DNA of 64,000 nt from Janthinobacterium rivuli (GCF_009208735.1 NZ_WFLJ01000010.1:62001-126000), one strand, 5' to 3'; numbered from the stretch's first letter, positions 7,752-17,213 are shown. Translations and numbers: made by a program. Notes: a model not told the origin generated them from the sequence alone.

Positions 7752-8906
7752 TTAGTAGGCGTGACCGCTGTCGTCCTTGATGGCTTTTGCATCAACCTTA
7801 CCCCACAGCACTTTATATACCCAGGTCGTGTAGGCCACGATGAGGGGAATGAAGACGGCCGTGACGACCAGCATGATGAACAGGGTCATGTGGCTGGACG
7901 AGGAATCCCACACCGTCAGGCTGGCGCGCGGGTCGATCGACGATGGCAGGATGAACGGGAACATGGCCGCGCCCACGCCAAGGATGATGCCGGCGATACT
8001 GGCCGCGCTGGCCAGCAAGGCGGGCACTTCACGGCGCGCGCGCTGGAAGGCGAACGCCAGCAAGGGGCAAAGCAGACCCAGCGCTGGAGCGATCCAGGTC
8101 CACGGGTGGGCGGCAAAGTTGAGGAACCAGGCGCCCACGTGCACTTCCGCCGTTTTCAGCATCGGGTTCGACGGGCCATCGATGACGACGGCGCTGGTGA
8201 CGCGGTAGCCATCGACCCACAGCCACAGGGCCACGCCGGCCAGCGCATACAGCACGACGGTGGCGATCGCCGCCACGCTGCCGTAGCGACGCGCACGTTC
8301 GGCCACGGCACCGTCCGTCTTGAGCTGCAGCCAGGTGGCGCCGTGCATCACCAGCATGGCCACCGAGACGAGGCCGCACAGCAAGGCGAACGGGTTGAGC
8401 AACGCGAAGAAGCTGCCATCATAGAAAATGTGCATGTCCGGCGAGAAACGGAACGGCACGCCTTGCAGCACGTTGCCGATCGCCACGCCGCAGATCAGGG
8501 CCGGCACGAAGCCGCCCACGAACAGGGCCGCGTCCCAGCGCGCGCGCCAGCGCGGGTCTTCGCGCTTGCTGCGGAACTTGAAGGCCACGGGACGCACGAT
8601 CAGCGCCACGAGGATGACGAACATGGCCAGGTAAAAGCCCGAGAACGAGACGGCGTACAGCTGCGGCCAGGCGGCGAAGATGGCGCCGCCGCCGAGGATC
8701 AGCCACACCTGGTTGCCTTCCCACACGGGACCGATGCTGTTGATGACGACTCTGCGCTCGAGGTCCGTCTTGCCGGCGAAGGGCAGCAGCATGCCCGTGC
8801 CCAGGTCGAAGCCGTCCGTGATGGCAAAGCCCACCAGCAGGATGCCGATCAGCAGCCACCAGATCAGGCGCAGTGTTTCGTAAGAAATCATTTCATGCAA
8901 AATCAT
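7752..8906 (-). CDS. cydB: Cytochrome bd ubiquinol oxidase subunit II
   Basis: 384-residue integral membrane subunit with nine predicted hydrophobic segments. Conserved CydB stretches include GFDLGTGMLLPF, the block VINSIGPVWEGNQVWL, the pattern RPVAFKFR, and MFPFILPSS near the C-terminus. It partners CydA in the cytoplasmic membrane to reduce O2 to water using ubiquinol. The ATG at 8906 has GGAGG at good spacing, and a second in-frame ATG five codons later is less well placed. It is 13 bp downstream of cydA. Confidence 0.97.
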   Translation of the reverse strand: MILHEMISYETLRLIWWLLIGILLVGFAITDGFDLGTGMLLPFAGKTDLERRVVINSIGPVWEGNQVWLILGGGAIFAAWPQLYAVSFSGFYLAMFVILVALIVRPVAFKFRSKREDPRWRARWDAALFVGGFVPALICGVAIGNVLQGVPFRFSPDMHIFYDGSFFALLNPFALLCGLVSVAMLVMHGATWLQLKTDGAVAERARRYGSVAAIATVVLYALAGVALWLWVDGYRVTSAVVIDGPSNPMLKTAEVHVGAWFLNFAAHPWTWIAPALGLLCPLLAFAFQRARREVPALLASAASIAGIILGVGAAMFPFILPSSIDPRASLTVWDSSSSHMTLFIMLVVTAVFIPLIVAYTTWVYKVLWGKVDAKAIKDDSGHAY

Positions 8907-8919
8907 GGTCTGGCCCTCC

Positions 8920-10497
8920 TTAGGCGCGTTGAGTATGAATGGCTGCGGGGGCTGGCACGGGGGCCGGCGCCGTCTCTTCCGGCCCCTTGCGGATGGCCTT
9001 GAGCATGAGCTTCATTTCAATGATCAACAGCACGGTGTAGATGGCGGCAAAGCCGGCGATGGTAATGAGCAAGGTCGTCGCGCCCAGGTTCGAGACGGCC
9101 ACGGCCGTCGGCAGCACGCCTTCGATGACCCAAGGCTGGCGACCCACCTCGGCCACGATCCAGCCCGCTTCAATCGCCACCCACGGCAGCGGAATGGCGA
9201 ACACGGCCAGCTTCAGCAGCCAGCGGTGCTTGTCCAGGGTGCGGCGCGTCGACAGGATGAAGAACGTGGCGGTCAACAAGATAAAGAACATGCCCAGGCC
9301 CACCATCACGCGGAACGACCAGAACAGGGGCGCCACGGGCGGCACAGTGTCGAGCGCCGCCTTGCGGATCTGCTCGGGCGTGGCCAGGCGCGGGTCGTCG
9401 ACATAGCGTTTCAGCAGCAAGGCATAGCCCATGGACTGGCCTTTCGACTCGAACATGTCCTTCGCGTCCTGCGGCACCGGGCTACCTGGCGCCACGCCGC
9501 GGATGGTTTGCAGCGCGTCATACGCCTTGATGCCATCCTTGATCAGCAGCTCGCCACGGTCGACCAATTGCTCGATGCCGGGAATTTCCGTCGTCAGCGA
9601 ACGCGTACCGATCAAGCCCATCACCATCGGGATGTGCACGGCGTAATGCGTCTCGCGCGCTTTCGCGTCCGGGAAGCCGAAGGCCGTGAAGGCGGCCGGG
9701 GCCGGTTCCGTGGTCCACATGGCTTCGATGGCGGCCAGCTTCATCTTTTGATGTTCGGACGACAGGTAGCCGCTTTCATCGCCGAGCACCACCACCGACA
9801 GCGAGGCGGCCAGGCCGAACGAGGCGGCCACCGTCATCGAGCGCTTGGCCAGCTGCACGTGGCGCCCTTTCAGCAGATACCAGGCGGAAATCCCCAGCAC
9901 GAACACCGCCGCGGCCGTATAGCCGGCCGACACCGTGTGCACGAATTTGGCCTGTGCCACGGGATTCGTCAGCACGGCGCCGAAGTCCGTCACTTCCATG
10001 CGCATGGTTTGCGGATTGAAGGCGGCGCCGACGGGATTTTGCATCCAGCCGTTGGCGATCAGGATCCACAGGGCCGAAAAGTTCGAACCGATGGCCACCA
10101 GCCAGGTCGTGACCAGGTGGCCCCGCTTCGACAGCTTGTCCCAGCCGAAGAAGAACAGGCCGACGAAGGTCGCTTCCAGGAAGAACGCCATCAAGCCTTC
10201 GATGGCCAGCGGCGCGCCGAAAATGTCGCCGACATAATGGCTGTAGTAGCTCCAGTTCATGCCGAACTGGAATTCCATGACGATGCCCGTCGCCACGCCC
10301 ATGGCGAAGTTGATGCCGAACAAGACACCCCAGAACTTGGTCATGTCGCGCCAGATGGGGCGGTTCGTCATCACGTAAACCGTCTCCATGATGGCGAGGA
10401 TCACTGACAGGCCGATCGTCAGCGGAACGAATATAAAGTGGTACAGAGCTGTCAGCGCAAACTGCAGTCTGGATAAAGCGACAATATCGAAGTCCAT
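8920..10497 (-). CDS. cydA: Cytochrome bd ubiquinol oxidase subunit I
   Basis: 525-residue haem-bearing subunit with the quinol site and haems b558, b595 and d. Visible ligands include His20 in LTALYHFIFVPL and the His in KFVHTVSAGY. GRQPW, conserved in CydA, lies near residue 390. The Q-loop region reads like the E. coli-length (L-type) form. The C-terminal tail is Pro/Ala-rich. The ATG at 10497 follows AAGGAA. Upstream cydC ends 113 bp away, so cydA may have its own promoter as well as read-through from cydDC. Confidence 0.97.
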   Translation of the reverse strand: MDFDIVALSRLQFALTALYHFIFVPLTIGLSVILAIMETVYVMTNRPIWRDMTKFWGVLFGINFAMGVATGIVMEFQFGMNWSYYSHYVGDIFGAPLAIEGLMAFFLEATFVGLFFFGWDKLSKRGHLVTTWLVAIGSNFSALWILIANGWMQNPVGAAFNPQTMRMEVTDFGAVLTNPVAQAKFVHTVSAGYTAAAVFVLGISAWYLLKGRHVQLAKRSMTVAASFGLAASLSVVVLGDESGYLSSEHQKMKLAAIEAMWTTEPAPAAFTAFGFPDAKARETHYAVHIPMVMGLIGTRSLTTEIPGIEQLVDRGELLIKDGIKAYDALQTIRGVAPGSPVPQDAKDMFESKGQSMGYALLLKRYVDDPRLATPEQIRKAALDTVPPVAPLFWSFRVMVGLGMFFILLTATFFILSTRRTLDKHRWLLKLAVFAIPLPWVAIEAGWIVAEVGRQPWVIEGVLPTAVAVSNLGATTLLITIAGFAAIYTVLLIIEMKLMLKAIRKGPEETAPAPVPAPAAIHTQRA

Positions 10498-10610
10498 ATG
10501 ATTTCCTTGGTGTTTCCCTACATTAATTGTAAACTTGGCATCTGTCTGAGGTTGTTCGTTTGGTTGCGCCGCCCCCGGACTGGCGTGCGCACCGCCTGTC
10601 TCCGTTCTTG

Positions 10611-12293
10611 TTAATCTCCACGCAAGCCGGCCAGCGCCGCTTCGAAGGCTGGCGTGCCACGGCGCGCCTCGCCCACGATGCGGCCATCGCGCAGACTGAC
10701 GAGCCGGTCCGCCAGCGCCGCTTCGCGCCGCAAGTGGGTTGCGATCAACAAGCTGCGTCCCGCGCTGCGCGCCCTCAGGCGCTGCAGGACGTCGATCGCC
10801 ACCTGCGTATTGAGCGCTTCCGTCGCTTCATCCAGCAGCCACAAGGTCGATTCGTGCAGGAACAGCCGCGCCAGCGCCAGGCGCCGCGCCTGGCCGCCCG
10901 ACAAGCCCAGGCCGCCCTCGCCCAGCATGGTGCCCAAGCCGCCCGCGAAGGCCCGCACTTCCTCGTCCAGGCCGGCCGATTGCAGCGCCGCCCACAGCTG
11001 CGCATCGCTGGCGGACGGGTCGGCCAGGCGCAGGTTGTCGCGCAAGCTGTCCTGGAACAATTCCGTCTTCTGCGTGAACAGACATGCGCGCGGCGCGTGC
11101 ACCTTGCCCGACAGCGGCGCCAGCTCGCGCGCGGCGATGGCCAGCAAGGTGGACTTGCCCGCGCCGCTGGGGCCGATCAAGGCCACGCGCTCGCCCTCCG
11201 CGATATACAGCGACACGTCATGCAAGATAGCCAAGTTACTGCCCGCATGCGCGGCGCTGACGTGTTCCAGGCGCAAGCCCGGCGCGGCGTCGACGGGCGG
11301 CGCAGGGACATCTTCCCCATTCAGGCGCGGCGCCAGGCGGCGCATGGCCAGCAGCATGCGGCCCGCCTCCAGCGCGCCACGGCGCAGGCCCGCGAACGGT
11401 TCCACGGCCGTCAGGGCGATCAGCAGGGCCAGGGCCGCGGCCGGCACGTTCAGCGTTTGCTGCTGCACCAGCGCGGCCACGGCCAGCAATACGCCAGCCA
11501 GTGTCGCGCTGCCAGCCACGCCATACGCGGCCCCGGCCGCCGTCTCCAGGCGCTGCAGGGCGACATCGGCTTGCGCCAGCGCGCCGTCGATCTGTCCCAG
11601 CGCGGCGCATTGGGCGTCGATGCGGCCCGCCATCACCAGGTCCGTCTGGCCCGCCACCAGGTCGATGGTGCCGGAGCGCAGTCTTTCGATGGCGCGCGAA
11701 CGCACGATGGCGGGACGGCGGGCGCGGTGTACCACGGCCCAGCTGATGCCGCCGCCGGCGGCCAGCAGCCACGCGGCCAGGCCCAGGCCCAGCTGCCACT
11801 GCATCACGCCCAGCGCCACGCCCGCCAGCAAGGCCGCGCACACGGCCGTGAAGGCGGGCACCAGCAGGCGCAAGTACAGCGATTCGAGCGCGTCGATATC
11901 GGCCGTCAGACGGAACAGCAGCTTGGCGGGCTGGCGCAGCAATCGGCTGGCCGCTTCCGGACGCGACCAGCCGCGAAACAGTTGCACGCGGATGCCGGCC
12001 AGCGCGGCGAACGTGGCGTCGTGCGTGACGAGGCGTTCCGCATAGCGCGAGCCCGTGCGCCCGATGGCCAGCAGGCGGATGCCGGCCGACGGGCCGAACA
12101 CGTCAAACAGGATGGCCGTCGAGGCGTGCAGGCCGGCAATCGAGGTGGCCGTGATGAACCAGCCGGACAAACCCAATAACGCCATGCCGGACACCGCCGT
12201 CAGGGCCGCCAGCATGGCGCCGCCGATCAGCTTGCCGGGCTGGGCCAGCAGCAATTGCCGCAGGACGGGGCTCGCTATGAGGGAAGTTTTCAT
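10611..12293 (-). CDS. cydC: Thiol reductant/haem ABC exporter subunit CydC
   Basis: 560-residue half-transporter with six N-terminal membrane segments (LLGLSGWFITATSIAG is typical of CydC) and a C-terminal ATPase. Walker A GPSGAGKST lies near residue 373, with signature LSGGQARRLALAR and Walker B LWLLDEATEAL. With CydD it exports cysteine/glutathione (and possibly haem) to the periplasm and is needed for cytochrome bd assembly. Its start overlaps the cydD stop by 4 bp (ATGA), which implies translational coupling. Confidence 0.95.
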   Translation of the reverse strand: MKTSLIASPVLRQLLLAQPGKLIGGAMLAALTAVSGMALLGLSGWFITATSIAGLHASTAILFDVFGPSAGIRLLAIGRTGSRYAERLVTHDATFAALAGIRVQLFRGWSRPEAASRLLRQPAKLLFRLTADIDALESLYLRLLVPAFTAVCAALLAGVALGVMQWQLGLGLAAWLLAAGGGISWAVVHRARRPAIVRSRAIERLRSGTIDLVAGQTDLVMAGRIDAQCAALGQIDGALAQADVALQRLETAAGAAYGVAGSATLAGVLLAVAALVQQQTLNVPAAALALLIALTAVEPFAGLRRGALEAGRMLLAMRRLAPRLNGEDVPAPPVDAAPGLRLEHVSAAHAGSNLAILHDVSLYIAEGERVALIGPSGAGKSTLLAIAARELAPLSGKVHAPRACLFTQKTELFQDSLRDNLRLADPSASDAQLWAALQSAGLDEEVRAFAGGLGTMLGEGGLGLSGGQARRLALARLFLHESTLWLLDEATEALNTQVAIDVLQRLRARSAGRSLLIATHLRREAALADRLVSLRDGRIVGEARRGTPAFEAALAGLRGD

Positions 12294-13990
12294 GCCGGCT
12301 GTTCCTGTTCCGGCTCCTGTGCCAGGGTTCCGGCATCGACCTGCACCGTGCGCTGCAGTCGGCCAGCCAGCACGGGGTCGTGCGTGGCGACGAACATCGT
12401 CTTGCCTTGCGCCAGTGCCAGCAAGGCGTCCGTCACGCGCGCCGCCGTTTCGCTGTCCAGGTGGGCCGTCGGTTCATCGACGAGCAGCAAGTCCGCATGC
12501 GGATGCAGGGCCACGCGGGCCAGGGCCAGGCGCACGGCTTCGCCGCCGGACAAGCCCTGGCCGCCATCGCTGAGCATGACGGCCGGTTGCGCCTGCGCCA
12601 CGCCAGCCAGATCGGCCAGGTGCAGCGCCTGCGTCACTTGCGCGGCATGCGCGCCTGCGCGGCCCAGCGTCACGTTCTGGCTGACGGACGCGGCAAACAC
12701 GTGCGGGCGCTGGCCCATCCACGCCATGCGCTGACGCAAGGTATTGACGGTACTGTCATTCAGGCGCACGCCGCCGATGCGGATCTCGCCGCCGCTGGCG
12801 GGCAGCAAGCCGGCCAGCAAGGACAGCAAGGTGGTCTTGCCGGCGCCGCTGGCGCCCAGCAGGGCCACGTGCTCGCCGGCGCGCACGGTCAGGTCGAAGC
12901 CGTCGAATACGGGCGCCTCGCCGGGATGGGCAAAGCGCAATTGATGAATGTCGACGGCGGGTGGCGGCGCCACCGCCATGGCGGCGGCGGAGACGGCAGC
13001 CGCTGCCACGCCGGCGCCCGGCAGGGGAACGCCCTCGGCCGCCAGGTCGTGCAGGCCGGCCAGGCCCGCTTCGCCGGCCGCCTTGTCGTGCCAGACGGCG
13101 GCCAGTTCGCGCAAGGGTTCGAAGAATGCGGGCGCCAGCAGCAGGATGAACAAACCCTGCCCCAGGCTCAGTTCGCGGCCCCAGGTGCCGAAATTAATGC
13201 TACCCAGCAAGGAGAAACCGATGAACGCGGCCACCATGGCGACACCCAGCGCGGAAAACAGCTCCAGCACGGCGGACGACAGGAAGGCGATGCGCAGCAC
13301 CACCATCGTGCGCCGGCGCACGGATTGCGACGAGGCATCGAGCCGTTCGGCCGTGGCGTCGACGGCGCCCAGCGCGCGCAGGGTGGCCAGGCCGCGCAGG
13401 CGGTCCAATAGAAAAGCGTTCATGCCGCCCATTTCCACCATCTGCGCGCGGCTGGCCGCTTGCGCGCCCATGCCCACGAGGGCCATGAAGACGGGAATCA
13501 ACGGCGCGGCGATGAGCAGGATCAGCGCGGCGATCCACGACAGCGGCGTCACCACGGCGAGGATCACGAGCGGCACGAGCATGACTTTCCAGCGCGCCGG
13601 TTTGTAGCGCACCAGATACGGCACGATGGCTTCGGCCTGCTCGGCGATCACGCTGGCCGCCTGGCCCGACTGCGCGCGCTGGCGGTCCAGCGGCGAACGG
13701 CGCGCCAGCGCTTGCGCCACTTGCCCGCGCAAGGTGGACAGGTGCGCGCGCGCCGCCCCGTACATGCGCCGCGCGCCCCACGCTTCGCAGCCGGCGCGCA
13801 GCACGCCCAGCAACAGCACGCCGGCGGCCGGCAACAGGGCCGCGCGCCAGGCAGCGCCGTTGAGCATCGCCTGCACGGCCCAGGCCAGCAAGGCCGCTTG
13901 CGGCAGCCACAGCAAGGCGGCGCCGCCTTGCGCCAGGCTGGCGACACGGGGAAGAATAAAGCGGGGCAAGGACAGTGGCGTGGTCGGCAT
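12290..13990 (-). CDS. cydD: Thiol reductant ABC exporter subunit CydD
   Basis: 566-residue partner of CydC with the same half-transporter layout: an N-terminal six-helix exporter domain (WIAALILLIAAPLIPVFMALVG; FLLDRLRGLATLRALGAVD) and a C-terminal ATPase with Walker A GASGAGKTT near residue 375, signature LSGGEAVRLALAR and Walker B LLLVDEPTAHLD. It is the first gene of the cydDCABX cluster. Upstream lies a short AT-rich region shared with the divergent MarR-type regulator. Confidence 0.95.
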   Translation of the reverse strand: MPTTPLSLPRFILPRVASLAQGGAALLWLPQAALLAWAVQAMLNGAAWRAALLPAAGVLLLGVLRAGCEAWGARRMYGAARAHLSTLRGQVAQALARRSPLDRQRAQSGQAASVIAEQAEAIVPYLVRYKPARWKVMLVPLVILAVVTPLSWIAALILLIAAPLIPVFMALVGMGAQAASRAQMVEMGGMNAFLLDRLRGLATLRALGAVDATAERLDASSQSVRRRTMVVLRIAFLSSAVLELFSALGVAMVAAFIGFSLLGSINFGTWGRELSLGQGLFILLLAPAFFEPLRELAAVWHDKAAGEAGLAGLHDLAAEGVPLPGAGVAAAAVSAAAMAVAPPPAVDIHQLRFAHPGEAPVFDGFDLTVRAGEHVALLGASGAGKTTLLSLLAGLLPASGGEIRIGGVRLNDSTVNTLRQRMAWMGQRPHVFAASVSQNVTLGRAGAHAAQVTQALHLADLAGVAQAQPAVMLSDGGQGLSGGEAVRLALARVALHPHADLLLVDEPTAHLDSETAARVTDALLALAQGKTMFVATHDPVLAGRLQRTVQVDAGTLAQEPEQEQPA

Positions 13991-14011
13991 CTTCTATATT
14001 TCTTGAGTTTT

Positions 14012-14045
14012 CAGAATTTTCTGTAAATTCGATTTTTTGTATAAT
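14012..14045. promoter_or_regulatory. Regulatory region between cydD and gbsR-type gene: palindrome and -10 box
   Basis: CAGAA-TT-TTCTG (14012-14023) is a perfect palindrome 22 bp upstream of the cydD start, and a consensus TATAAT (14040-14045) points towards the regulator gene. The palindrome would overlap or abut the -35 of that promoter, so it is a candidate autoregulatory operator controlling both directions. No FNR/ANR palindrome was found here. Confidence 0.45.
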
Positions 14046-14108
14046 ACTGCGAAACATGACATATATCAATTGACCCTGCCGGTGTGGCGTGAAAAAATTC
14101 AGATAATT

Positions 14109-14681
14109 ATGAAAACTCAACATATCCAAATGACGCCGCTGATCCTGACCTTTGTCAGCCATTTCGGCGAGATGGGCAGCCGCTGGGGCTTTAACCGCAC
14201 GGTGGGGCAAGTGTACGCCTTGTTGTTTGTCGCGGAGCATCCTTTGCACGCGGACGAAATCGCGGAGCACCTGAGTTTTTCGCGCTCGAACGTGAGCATC
14301 GGCTTGAAGGAGTTGCAGGGCTGGGGCTTGATCCGTCAGTCGCGCATCCCCGGCGACCGGCGCGAGTATTTTTCCTCGCTGGGCGACGTGTGGCAAATCT
14401 TCCGCGTGGTGGCCGCCGAGCGCCGCCGCCGCGAAGTGGCGCCCACCCTGACGGTGCTGCGCGAATCGCTGCTGGCGCCGGCCACGGAACCGGTGGACCA
14501 GTATGCGCAGGAGCGCATGCGTGAAATGTATGAATTGGTCGACCTGGCCAACACCTGGTTCGACGACTTGCAGCGCCTGTCGCCCGAATCGATGGCGCAA
14601 CTGATGAAAATGGGCGCCAAGGTACAAAAGCTGCTCAATGCCAAGGATCGCCTGTTTGGCGTCAGCAACAACAGCGACTGA
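14109..14681 (+). CDS. GbsR/MarR-family transcriptional regulator
   Basis: 190-residue winged-helix regulator. The DNA-binding region HADEIAEHLSFSRSNVSIGLKEL with wing IPGDRREYFSS matches the GbsR branch of the MarR family. The C-terminal half is a long helical dimerisation region. Start at 14109 is chosen because the upstream in-frame codons run through the promoter; Met8 is an alternative. It is divergent from cydDCABX, so control of cytochrome bd is a reasonable inference. The sensed signal cannot be told from sequence. Confidence 0.8.
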   Translation: MKTQHIQMTPLILTFVSHFGEMGSRWGFNRTVGQVYALLFVAEHPLHADEIAEHLSFSRSNVSIGLKELQGWGLIRQSRIPGDRREYFSSLGDVWQIFRVVAAERRRREVAPTLTVLRESLLAPATEPVDQYAQERMREMYELVDLANTWFDDLQRLSPESMAQLMKMGAKVQKLLNAKDRLFGVSNNSD

Positions 14682-14970
14682 AGCACCCTCCCCCTTCCCG
14701 AGCCGAGACGCCGCTGGCGCGTCTTGTCACGCCGTGTCGAAACGTCATGTCGGCTGTCGCTAGCACAGCCATACATAGCCGTATGCGATGTTGTCAAGCA
14801 AACCAATAGAATTATTAAAATTGTATTAGTTTGGATCAAGAGTAAGCTTTCATTTGCGTACTCACTACGCGCAGGAAATAGTTAGAAAAAGGGCAATGGG
14901 ATGATTTCCCCGCCATGCAGGGACGCATCCCAATATTGTGAAGCGACTGTCTTCTACAGAGGGGATTTTC

Positions 14971-15537
14971 ATGAAAAGCGTAAAGAGCATTGCCATCAAG
15001 GCATCCATGCTGGCCGCAGTGACCGTGCTGGCAGGTGCGGCGCAGGCGGCCACCTGGGTGGATGTGGGTCCGGCCAGCGGTTTCGTCATCGCCGGCAGCA
15101 CCGTCACCTATTCACCATCGCCGGCACTGCAGGTGAAATATTATGATGACGATCTGGTGCCGCAGAGCCCATCCGACATCCAGGGTTACATCAATGGCGT
15201 GTTCGGCACCAGCCTGGGCTCCGCCGTCTCGTATTGCGACAACGCCACCTCGGGCTGCACCGCCGGCACCACGGCAGGCTTGAGCGGCGGCGTCAATTCG
15301 TTTACGAGCGCGGCCGCCTATGACTACCTGGCCATCCACTTCGGCCATGGCGAACTGGTGTTCCACTGGGCCGCTCCCTTGGCTGCCGGCACCACGTTCA
15401 CGGTGGCGGGCCTGCCCAAGGACCTGAGCAACTACAGGGCTTTCATTTCCGCCGTGCCGGAACCTGAAACCTATGCCATGCTGCTCGCCGGCCTTGGAAT
15501 GCTGGGCTTCCTGGCACGCCGCCGCCAGGGAAAGTAA
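14971..15537 (+). CDS. PEP-CTERM sorting-domain protein (first)
   Basis: 188-residue exported protein with a signal peptide (residues 1-27, cleavage after AGAAQA), a beta-rich central region with a likely disulphide (YCDNATSGC), and a C-terminal PEP-CTERM tripartite signal: VPEPETYAMLLAGLGMLG then ARRRQ. Proteins with this tail are processed by exosortase EpsH and usually end up in extracellular matrix or the outer surface. GAGGGGA lies upstream of the ATG at 14971. Specific role unknown. The exosortase is not in this window. Confidence 0.85.
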   Translation: MKSVKSIAIKASMLAAVTVLAGAAQAATWVDVGPASGFVIAGSTVTYSPSPALQVKYYDDDLVPQSPSDIQGYINGVFGTSLGSAVSYCDNATSGCTAGTTAGLSGGVNSFTSAAAYDYLAIHFGHGELVFHWAAPLAAGTTFTVAGLPKDLSNYRAFISAVPEPETYAMLLAGLGMLGFLARRRQGK

Positions 15538-15696
15538 GCATCACCAGCGGCAGCGGCGCAACGGCGCCCGCTGCCGCCTCCATGCCAGCCGCATCTTTAC
15601 GCCGCGCTTGCGGCGCCAGGCCCACTGTTTACACCATTTTTAGACCCCCCTCGCTATGCTGAACGGCATCACCAGCCATTTTGCGAGGAGTCCTTC

Positions 15697-15867
15697 ATGC
15701 ATCAACCGCATTTGCGCACGCGCCGCCCCGGCATCCTGCGGCGCCACCTGCCGGCGCGTGAACGCTTGCGCCTGGCGAACAGGAAGCGTGCCCCCCTGGT
15801 CGTGGCCATGCTGAGCGCGGCGCCCATCCTCTACCTGCTGGCGGTGGTACTGTCTGCGCAGCCGTAG
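15697..15867 (+). CDS. Small single-span membrane protein, 56 residues
   Basis: The ORF has a strong ribosome site (GAGGAG, 7 nt before ATG). It encodes a very basic N-terminus (about 13 Arg/Lys in the first 31 residues) followed by one hydrophobic segment (APLVVAMLSAAPILYLLAVVL), so it is likely an inner-membrane protein with the N-terminus in the cytoplasm. There is no obvious homologue I can name. It lies between two PEP-CTERM genes, with a GC-rich stem-loop (about 15547-15579) separating it from the first. Coding status is inferred from the ribosome site and composition. Confidence 0.5.
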   Translation: MHQPHLRTRRPGILRRHLPARERLRLANRKRAPLVVAMLSAAPILYLLAVVLSAQP

Positions 15868-16004
15868 GCGCCGATGGCGCGCCAGGATAGTAATAAAGTG
15901 ACAATTGAAGCGTTTCCATCAATGCAATAAGAATATGATAACGACTCTTGTGCCGGCGCCGCCGGCGAAGTGACTGGCGAGAATACGCGCCCAAGGGGAA
16001 AGAA

Positions 16005-16823
16005 ATGCATCGAGTTCGACTGTATATGGCCGCCGTCATCTGTGCCGCGTCATCCATGCAAGCCTTCGCGCAGGTGGGGGCGCAGCAAGAGACGCATGCC
16101 TTTACCTTCCTGACAAGCGGAACGCAAGGCAGCTGGTCGGATTACCTGGCATCGGACCAGCCAGGCGTCAGCCGCATCGCCTTTGGCGACTACGACAAAG
16201 CCATCGCGCTGCAGTCATGGGACGACGCACTGCCCTACGAACCGCGCCCAGGGCCGAAAACCCTGCCGTATGGGGATGCCATGCAGATCAGCGTGAAGGA
16301 TGGCTACCGCATAACGGGATACACCCTGCAGAGCAATGTATTCAGCGCCACCCGGGTCGCCCTGGGGTGGGAGAATTACGACAAGGAGTACGTTGAAATC
16401 GCGCCAGGTTACGCCTACACCTCGGCGACACTGGCCGTCGAGACGCGCCTGGCCGATGGCAGCGCAGTGGGCGTCGGCCAGTCGAAAACATTCTTCGATA
16501 GCAGCGGCGAGCTCCTGGTCGGCGCTTCCGGCCTGTCGCTGACACACGATTTTTCCATCCGCTTCGATGCCATGCTGACGACGGATGCCAAGGCACAATG
16601 GGCGCACATGCGTGATCCCGACCCCTATCTTTGCTGTCATTACATCTCCAACCCCTCGCTGGCCCACGTCAGCTTCCACGACATCATGCTGACGGTGTAT
16701 TCCGAGCCTATCCTGTCCGCGGTGCCGGAGCCGCAGACGCATGCCATGCTGCTGGCGGGCCTGGGCTGGATAGGCTGGCGCTGGCGCAGGAAGGCCACGG
16801 CACGGGAAAAGGGGAACAGGTAG
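16005..16823 (+). CDS. PEP-CTERM sorting-domain protein (second)
   Basis: 272-residue exported protein with a signal peptide (residues 1-~20, cleavage near AFAQ), a long beta-rich domain with a Cys pair (YLCCHY), and the C-terminal signal VPEPQTHAMLLAGLGWIGW then RWRRK. It resembles the first PEP-CTERM protein only in the sorting tail, so the two are separate substrates of the same exosortase. AAGGGGA precedes the ATG at 16005. The downstream neighbours are tRNA genes on the other strand. Confidence 0.82.
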   Translation: MHRVRLYMAAVICAASSMQAFAQVGAQQETHAFTFLTSGTQGSWSDYLASDQPGVSRIAFGDYDKAIALQSWDDALPYEPRPGPKTLPYGDAMQISVKDGYRITGYTLQSNVFSATRVALGWENYDKEYVEIAPGYAYTSATLAVETRLADGSAVGVGQSKTFFDSSGELLVGASGLSLTHDFSIRFDAMLTTDAKAQWAHMRDPDPYLCCHYISNPSLAHVSFHDIMLTVYSEPILSAVPEPQTHAMLLAGLGWIGWRWRRKATAREKGNR

Positions 16824-16875
16824 AGGATAGAGCGCGGGCATTGCGCCGCTGATGGCATTACTGGCCAGTACATAC

Positions 16876-16950
16876 TGGTCCGCCCAGAGGGAATCGAACC
16901 CCCATTCACGGTTTAGAAGACCGTTGTCCTATCCGTTGAACGATGGGCGG
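16876..16950 (-). tRNA. tRNA-Arg (anticodon TCT)
   Basis: The minus strand folds into a full cloverleaf: acceptor CCGCCCA/TGGGCGG, D-stem GTTC/GGAC, anticodon loop CTTCTAA (anticodon TCT, reading AGA/AGG), T-arm GGGGTTCGATTCCC, discriminator A and an encoded CCA (16876-16878). Confidence 0.95.
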
Positions 16951-17006
16951 AAAGGTGCAGCATTTTAGTCTATGCGCGCCAGCAATGCCAAGGCGTCGCA
17001 CAATAG

Positions 17007-17034
17007 AAAACGGGCTGTCATTTCTGACAGCCCG
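17007..17034 (-). terminator. Terminator between tRNA-Pro and tRNA-Arg
   Basis: CGGGCTGTCA-TTTC-TGACAGCCCG is a perfect 10-bp stem. On the minus strand it is followed by TTTTC, directly downstream of tRNA-Pro, so the two tRNAs may be transcribed separately. Confidence 0.7.
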
Positions 17035-17044
17035 CTTATGACTT

Positions 17045-17121
17045 TGGTCGGAGTACAAGGATTCGAACCTTGGACCCCCTGGTCCCAAACCAGGTGCGCT
17101 ACCGGGCTGCGCCACACTCCG
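17045..17121 (-). tRNA. tRNA-Pro (anticodon TGG)
   Basis: The minus strand gives acceptor CGGAGTG/TACTCCG, anticodon stem CCTGG/CCAGG around TTTGGGA (anticodon TGG), T-arm AAGGTTCGAATCCTT, discriminator A and an encoded CCA at the 3' end (17045-17047). Confidence 0.96.
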
Positions 17122-17213
17122 AAGACAAGATAATAACGCTTCCCCACAATTTCGTCAATTGCCATAGACGAATTAGGCGGAAATAACTATCGCGCCCGCC
17201 CCTGCCTTTGGTT

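Noticed and set aside
7761-10407. Long plus-strand frames opposite cydB and cydA
   Set aside because: Antisense shadows; the cyd proteins have complete catalytic and haem-ligand motifs.
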